From Thozetella sp. PMI_491 (lineage: Eukaryota > Ascomycota > Sordariomycetes > Chaetosphaeriales > Chaetosphaeriaceae): a stretch of DNA of 64,000 bases. Below the pieces are notes generated by a model. That model was given only the letters and a program-made list of their open reading frames with translations, was not told the DNA's origin and searched no databases. Below, in pieces: positions 58,103-64,000 of the stretch. Position numbers and translations under genes: made by a program. Where the stretch lies: NCBI GenBank assembly GCA_021432635.1, contig MU270018.1, forward strand, positions 1,304,796-1,368,795, written 5' to 3'. The stretch's first letter is position 1. Each line of letters begins with the position of its first letter.

Positions 58103-59194
58103 ATGCACTACAACATGAGCATTCCCAGAGAGCAGCCCGTGGCTCGGCAGCCAGGCTCAATGAAGCCCAGGGTCAAGTCGACACATGGCCAGTTCGACCC
58201 TGATGAGCTGTCCCGGCGGCTATATGTGGTACTAGCAGAGCAGAAGGTCCAGTCCGAGCGGCGGAGGAGGGCACGCGCAGAAATAGCCGCAAACGGCGCC
58301 AGTGCAGGAGGTCAGCCTCAGGATCCGCGGCCAGTGCCATCTTCGTCCAGGGCGAAGCATCAGTTAGATCGCCGGCCGGGGGAGAACGGCGCCGACCTCA
58401 TTAGCGAGCTTAGGAGATCTAAGCCGCATGCTCCACGGGACGACCCCCGTCATGCCGACGCGCATCCCGGCACAAGCGGGGAGCCCTATGTCCCGCAGGA
58501 GGCAGCCAAGCAGTTTGCGCGTACAACTACGGTCGAGAATATGCAGGGAGGGCTCGTTCACAAACTTTCAAAAAGAGCGATGAAGTTCCACATGGAGGGC
58601 GCGAAGGCCAACCGCACGCACGAGGGGGACCCAAGCTTGGCACCGCATGAGCAGGAGCGTGCTTTGCGCGCCGAGCAGACCCGCCGAGAGAAGGTCCTAG
58701 ACCGCAATCGATTCCAAAACACGCGCATCCTGGAGGAAGCGGCCGAGGCCGACGAGGAACGGAAGCAAGAGGAAGAGAGGCGACGCCACAGGCATACGTT
58801 TGAAGGAGAGCTTTCCAAGATGCGACGGGCGAGCAACGAGCGCGGCCGGGCGGAGTGGAGGAACAGTGCAGGTGATGTGTTGGATAGGGTCGAGGGCAAC
58901 CGGAGATCGATCCTCGTAGACCCAGCAGTGGACCCCATACATACAGATACCACGCCTCCCGAGGAGCTGGACCGACATCAGGCTAGTGAGCATCGGGTGG
59001 ACTGGACCCAGAGCGACGAGACCAAGCAACGGCCCAAGCTGCTCCTGACTCCTCTCTTGCGGAAAGCCGACTCCATATGGACTCTGAGGACCCGCCTGGG
59101 TAGCAAGGGCTCCTCACAAGACAAAGGCGACTCGTCCCCCGAGCATTCCCTCAAGTCCCCCAAGCCTAGCTTCTTCGCTAGGCTTCGGCGCTAG
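58103..59194 (+). CDS. Charged hypothetical protein, 363 aa
   Basis: A single-exon ATG frame; a second in-frame ATG lies five codons on. The protein is very hydrophilic and rich in Arg, Glu and Asp. Residues about 180-255 (HEQERALRAEQTRREK…EEERRRHRH) should form a long charged helix or coiled coil. The C-terminus is Ser/Lys/Arg-rich and ends KSPKPSFFARLRR. A repeat-free N-terminus contains FDPDELSRRLYVVLAEQK, which looks like a short amphipathic helix and may be the conserved core. No signal peptide or membrane segment. Coding bias matches nearby genes. I do not recognise the family; it resembles uncharacterised Sordariomycete proteins. It converges on the zf-HIT gene, with 170 bp between the stop codons. 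Confidence 0.75.
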   Translation: MHYNMSIPREQPVARQPGSMKPRVKSTHGQFDPDELSRRLYVVLAEQKVQSERRRRARAEIAANGASAGGQPQDPRPVPSSSRAKHQLDRRPGENGADLISELRRSKPHAPRDDPRHADAHPGTSGEPYVPQEAAKQFARTTTVENMQGGLVHKLSKRAMKFHMEGAKANRTHEGDPSLAPHEQERALRAEQTRREKVLDRNRFQNTRILEEAAEADEERKQEEERRRHRHTFEGELSKMRRASNERGRAEWRNSAGDVLDRVEGNRRSILVDPAVDPIHTDTTPPEELDRHQASEHRVDWTQSDETKQRPKLLLTPLLRKADSIWTLRTRLGSKGSSQDKGDSSPEHSLKSPKPSFFARLRR

Positions 59195-59364
59195 CTAGAT
59201 AGATAATGCTTAGCATGCCCCTACTAATGATAATGATTCCCACGCTATAGCATACCTTATGTCCCGCGCTATGGAACACAAGGGCCGCTCGCCCCTTCCG
59301 GCTGAGCGAGAACTAATACCCAAGAGCGTCATGAGTCATCGTGCAAAGCGAAGCTGAAGCGAGC

Positions 59365-60861
59365 TCAGTCCTTATCCTTCTCATCTTGCATCAGCTGCTC
59401 GATAGCTTTGGTGTCGCCGGCCACAACGGCTTCCCGTACTAGGCGGGTCGCCTTGCTATCTCCTGGTTTGGAGAGTAGGTGCAAGACCAGTTCGCAGTAC
59501 TCGCGAACTGCGTCACCCTTCTCGCTCGGGTCCGTCCGGGCCTTGCGCAACGCCGCTGCCCCCTTGCGGAGGCCGTCCTCCTTGGTCCACGGGCGGTTCT
59601 TCTTATGAAACCCGTGTTGGTTCTTATGTCTCGGCGGCAAGTGGCCGTTCGGCGGCGGGAGGGTCGCCTTGCCGATCTGGTTCAGTTCGTTTTCAAGGTT
59701 GGGATACTTTCTGAACAGGCGCTGGAACTCATCAAGGTGCTCTAGGAGCACGCCGTAAGGATCGTCATCTTCCCACTTGCGCTTAGGCTTTGGCGTTGAT
59801 GTTGGTAGTGCTGTCCTTTCAGGGACAGGAGGGTGGTTCTCCTTGTGGATGCGATTGCAGGCAACCGAACAGCTGTTGACATTAGCTTACATGATCCAGA
59901 GGTGGGTGGCTGGTCAGACTTACAACGGAGCAGAACAGAGGGTGCATTTATACTTGCCCGGTTCCTTCTTGCAGACGACGCATAGCCGAGGGTCCTCCTT
60001 GTCTGCATGGGCCTCCTCAGTCTCTGGCTGAAGATTTTCCTCCACAGCTGGCGGGCCATTGCTTGGAATCACTGGTGGGGACTCGGCCGCCTTAGGCAGG
60101 TCAGACTTCGCCTCATCCGTGACCACAGGCTGCTGGGTGATCCTAGCCTCAGTCTGTGTGTGGCCCTCCCCTTTCAGACTGTCGAAGAGAGCAGCCGTTA
60201 CATCATCCTCCTCCTCTTCATCGACAGCAGGGACCCCGTCGGCTCCTGCCTCGGCTCTAGGCACACCTTTGTTCGTTTCTTCTCTCGGTGTTCTCGGTTT
60301 CGTATCCTCTTGGGATGATAGTTGTTCCTCCGGCGCGGCGTCCCCAAAAGCTGTGGGAGCTGTGCTTGTCTCCGGGGCAGTCTCTCCGGCGCAGCTCTCA
60401 GCCTTGTTGGCGATTGCCTCGCCATCCTGGGACGAGCTCTCTGGAGCGTCTTCTCCGATGTTGAGATCCGGTGCGGCTGCCCGGCTCCCGGGCCGACTCG
60501 CAGTATGATTTTCAGCTGCCTCGTCCACCTCCTTGCCTTCCTCGTCCAGCGCCATGAACATGCCCTCCAGCTCGTCCGCGTGTATCGAGACGCCAGGTCC
60601 TGTGGCTTCCATCTCGTCCCAGTCGATGGGTACCTCGCCGCCGATAGTCGCCATCGCATCGTTTTCGGGTCCAGAGAAGGCAGACTCCGGTACCCCCTCG
60701 GCAGCACCATCGTCATCATCCGGCGCCATCTCCGCGTCGCCGAGGCTGTCGAAAAGCGCGGCAGTCACGTCGTGCTCCTCCATGGCCGCAGGTATATCTT
60801 GGGCCGCTAGCACGGCCGTCGAGTTCGTATCCTGGTCTCCTCCAACGGCCGGGACCGTCAT
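59365..60861 (-). CDS. zf-HIT zinc-finger protein with an acidic N-terminus
   Basis: There are two exons, complement(59365..59872, 59924..60861), giving 481 aa. The 51-bp intron (GTAAGT to CAACAG) interrupts the codon of Phe313, inside the zinc finger. The first ~290 residues are acidic and low-complexity, with an exact repeat of DVTAALFDSL at 31-40 and 220-229. The zinc ligands are Cys294, Cys297, Cys306, Cys309, Cys314, Cys318, His322 and His326, which fits the HIT pattern of two interleaved sites. After it, YGVLLEHLDEFQRLFRKYPN resembles the helical region of Hit1/ZNHIT3-type proteins used in box C/D snoRNP assembly. HIT proteins otherwise work in chromatin-remodelling complexes, so the role is inferred. 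It is divergent from NFU1. Confidence 0.9.
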
Positions 60862-61646
60862 TCCTGTCGCGAGGAAAGCGACCTGCTAGGAGATGGGGTT
60901 GGCTCCGGAGCGGGTGCTGTCGATCTGGCTGCCAATCAGAGGCGACAGATCTAAGTCAGATTTTGGTGATCTGACCTGGGGTTGGGGGGTGGGTTGGTTA
61001 GCCAGATCATGCAGCGAGATAAGAGTGATAGCGAGCACGGCAGAGGCACGAAATTCCACGAGCTGAGCTGCATGTATCTCGCAGAGGCCCTGGTGGTGAC
61101 GCCGGGCCGAGAGGTTGCAGCAAAATGCAGCTGGTGAGGCAGAGGGTGCAGTACTGGGAAGCCGAGATTGCGACCCCCGCACAGGCGAAGAGGATACCGC
61201 ACAGAGCAACGCGTCTTGCACGCGTCGACGAAGCAGAGGGATATGCTTACGAATGGGACCAATCGGCCAGGTTTGCGGCTCTACGAACCTGGGTTGAGAT
61301 GTGGACGCTACTGTGCCGAAGAAAAGGAATTGCCTTTTTTTTGTCCCTGTTTCCCCGTGGGGCTCGATTGCCCGGTTGCGAATAGTGGAAGAATGCGGAA
61401 GCTCTGGGCCTAGACCGGCCTTCTCCCTTTGAAGCTGAGTTGCTGGGGGTCCACGCGCCGCCCGGGAGCTATGACGCAAAAAAAAGATCCGAGGTTCCGG
61501 ATTGGCTTTTTTTTTTGTCAGCAGGCGCGACAAGTCGACTTCGGAGGGCAACTATTGATGAGGATATTTTTTTCCCTACCTCCTCCGATCTGTCTTTCGC
61601 CTCCAACCTTTCGAAGCTACCTTTAATGGGGAATACAGCATAGGAA
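60862..61646. promoter_or_regulatory. Divergent promoter region between the zf-HIT gene and NFU1
   Basis: A 785-bp span holding both promoters. It contains short A/T runs near 61480-61575. Frames open here show no family features. Confidence 0.5.
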
Positions 61647-62685
61647 ATGCCAGCGAACAGTCTGCTTCGTACCCCAGGCGCTCTCCTGCGTCGTGCGGGT
61701 GCCGGCGCCGCCCCGCGAGCGCGATGCCAACGCCTCAGCCAAGTCGCCACCCAGCAACTACGGTCTATCAACACCTCACAACTCCCCTTTGCCGCCGCAT
61801 CCGGCCTGCGGCCACGAGCCGCACTTGTGCACCGGCCCCTCTTCGCCAGCCCGCGGGGCCGGCGCACAATCTTCATCCAGACCGAGAACACGCCGAACCC
61901 GGATGCGCTCAAGTTTCTCCCGAACCACCGGGTGCTACCGGAGACGGTGCCGGCGCCCTTTGTTGAATACCTCTCTGCCCGGTCGACCATCTCGCCGCCA
62001 TATCCGTCCCCCCTAGCGGCACAGCTGATGGCAATCGACGGTGTCACGGCCGTGTTCTACGGTGCCGACTTTATCACTGTGACCAAGGCTGCCGACGCCA
62101 ACTGGGCGCACATTCGGCCCGAGATCTTCTCGCTCATCACGGAAACCATCACGACGGGGAAGCCGGTGGTGAACGTTGTCGAAAGGACGCAAGACGGCGA
62201 GGAAAATCAGGAGGCAGTCGTGGAGGACAGTCTTAGCTATAACGAGAACGACAGCGAGGTGGTGGGCATGATCAAGGAGCTCCTTGAGACGCGCATTCGA
62301 CCGGCCATTCAGGAGGACGGCGGTGACATTGAGTTTCGGGGCTTCGAGGATGGATATGTCCTCTTAAAGCTCCGCGGTGCGTGCCGGACATGCGACTCGA
62401 GCACGGTCACCCTCAAGAACGGAATTGAGGGGATGTTGATGCACTACGTAAGTTTTGCCCCTCCCGTCCCCTTTCGCGAGCCCCACCCCTTCTCGTCACT
62501 GACAGGACGTCACTGATGCCCCGTCACAGATCGAGGAAGTACAGGGAGTCCATCAGGTCATGGATGCCGAGGAAGAGATTGCCATGGAGGAGTTTGCCAA
62601 GTTTGAAGCGAAGCTCAAGGCGCAGAAGGGCGGCGTGCCTCCCTCGACAACAGGCAAGGGTTCACTAGATACCGTTGCTGGCTAA
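61647..62685 (+). CDS. NFU1: Mitochondrial iron-sulfur scaffold NFU1
   Basis: NFU1 helps load 4Fe-4S clusters onto lipoyl synthase and respiratory-chain proteins in the mitochondrial matrix. There are two exons, 61647..62447 and 62530..62685, giving 318 aa; the 82-bp intron is GT-AG, phase 0. The first ~70 residues are Arg/Ala-rich with almost no acidic residue, a clear matrix-targeting presequence. The Nfu N-terminal domain follows (FIQTENTPNPDALKFLPN, 75-93, to about 175). The NifU-like C-terminal domain has the cluster-binding motif GACRTCDSS, with Cys246 and Cys249. Exon 2 codes an IEEVQGV block and an extra C-terminal Lys-rich tail of ~35 residues that is longer than usual. Family and exon structure are well supported. 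Confidence 0.95.
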
Positions 62686-64000
62686 TGCCTCCCAACTCGG
62701 TCAGTGTCCGGGGACAAGGGGACATCTTCATGTACACGGTATATCGGTCTAGGAACCGCTCCTAAACGGCTGAGATTGCTAGGCGGCGGGATCGGATCTA
62801 GTGATTATGATTATGATTTGGGGAGCATCCCCGGGCGCACTGTGCTGCAGACCAAGTGTATCAGCTAGGGAAGTATAGGCGCTTCCATCACGACCAAATC
62901 CCTCCCGTCGGCACCGGTGTCCGATCTGCCTGGCATTACTTGTGTAACGGGGTGAGACTGGTGATACCAGGTCTAACCCAGGCTAGCGTGGCGGTTGGTA
63001 GCTGAGGATTTCATCCTGTCCCCTCAATTACCAAGCGGGGTTGGTAGATACTGGCCCCTCATCTTTTGTGTTATATGCTTCTACAGCAGCAGCTGCCAAG
63101 TCCACGTCTCGGCAGTCGGGGCATCACGGCATGCTCGTGACACGGGCCCACGGCAGGCTCGTGGCGAACCGGCTCCAGACCGGCAGGATAAACCCGCCCT
63201 CGCAAGAGGGGCCCCGTCGCTAGGTTTATGTGTGTCCCTGCCTTGGTGCCTTGACTACGACTGGCGGCTGTAAGTTTGGTGGACGACATGGACTGAAAGC
63301 TGGGAACCTCCGCCCCCCTTGTCCAGTAGCGGCGGGCTGGGCTTCCCCTCCTCCTCGCGCCTGCAGCAGACGAACTGTAATTCTACCAACCGCAAGCAGG
63401 GGCTACCGGCCCATTCAAAGGTCTCGTGCCGTCGAGGCTGCCACCATTGGGTCCTGCCGCCGGTGCAGATACTTCCCTAATGCTTCCCTAATGCATGGTG
63501 CAGGCAGACCGGCAAGCCACACCCTTTGGACAATGTGCACCCCTCTAAGCTGGTGCTGATTCCCGGTGGCAGGTATTCGTCGTTGAGAACGAAGGCCTGC
63601 GAAAAAGAAACGAAGAGGAAAAACTGGCTGTGATCGACACGGAAGGTAAAGGCTGTCAAAACCGGTCCCTTGAGGAGGGGCACTGCGCATTACGCAATGG
63701 GCGCGTCGGATCTTGGAACGGAGCGTCGGACATGGCTCTAGTTTGATCTGACGGCTCATTGAGCGGATTGACCGGAGGGCTCGAATTTGAAAGTCGTAGT
63801 GCGGTTAGATGCTATGGCTAGGAGTTGGCCAATGTGTGGGCCCCCTGTGGCAAGAACGAGAATCCGGGGTAAACCCCCTGGCCAACCGCTTGGTGCTGCA
63901 ACATGGACCTCTAGAATGTGAGCTAGGGCCAAGATACTAAAACCATGTGCAGCGGGGTAGCGATAAGCTGTGACCTCATGGACCGCTATGCGAAGTAAGC
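62686..64000. other. Intergenic, no supported gene
   Basis: The 3' flank of NFU1 and unassigned sequence to the window end. Open frames at 63.0-63.76 kb are short, overlap on both strands and show no domain. Confidence 0.5.

Overview
The window looks like nuclear DNA of a filamentous ascomycete, most likely a Sordariomycete. The genes are GC-rich, with C or G at most third codon positions. They are broken by many short introns (about 50-95 bp) with GT-AG ends and CTAAC/CTGAC-type branch sites. The proteins are of Pezizomycotina type: an atypical Rho-like GTPase, a fused GTPase-RasGEF, an ABCC transporter with a TMD0, and a TDT-family transporter. No CRISPR array, operon, transposase, reverse transcriptase, rRNA or convincing tRNA was seen.

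Layout. 1-22.3 kb is gene-poor: one small conserved-looking gene (9969-10445, minus), some weak unrecognised reading frames, and many long homopolymers, including a C37-A124 run at 17.2 kb. 22.3-36.6 kb is a housekeeping block: ESCRT-III Vps24 (minus), the p23/Sba1 Hsp90 co-chaperone (plus), a small lysine-rich protein (plus), the GPI anchor subunit Gpi15/PIG-H (plus), the tRNA pseudouridine synthase Deg1/Pus3 (minus), a Rho-like GTPase (plus), RNA polymerase III subunit Rpc9/C17 (minus) and ribose-phosphate pyrophosphokinase (plus). 38.5-48 kb carries three transport or metabolism genes on the same strand: an SDR oxidoreductase, a 1,485-residue ABCC transporter and a nine-exon TDT transporter, the last preceded by a small ORF that meets it in an ATGA overlap. 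48.4-52.2 kb is a five-exon minus-strand gene joining a Ras-like GTPase domain to a RasGEF. 52.2-58.1 kb holds no gene I can support. 58.1-62.7 kb has a basic charged hypothetical protein, a zf-HIT protein and the mitochondrial Fe-S scaffold NFU1. The end to 64 kb appears intergenic.

The genes do not form one pathway. Gene models were built by hand from splice signals, reading phase and remembered family sequences. The most interesting points are gene-structure oddities (a GC-AG intron inside a P-loop, a stop-free 60-bp intron, an 8-bp exon, an ATGA overlap between two reading frames), an atypical GTPase, a GTPase-GEF fusion, a duplicated 10-residue motif in the zf-HIT protein, and a shared palindrome in neighbouring promoters. 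I did not find a clearly new multi-gene system.
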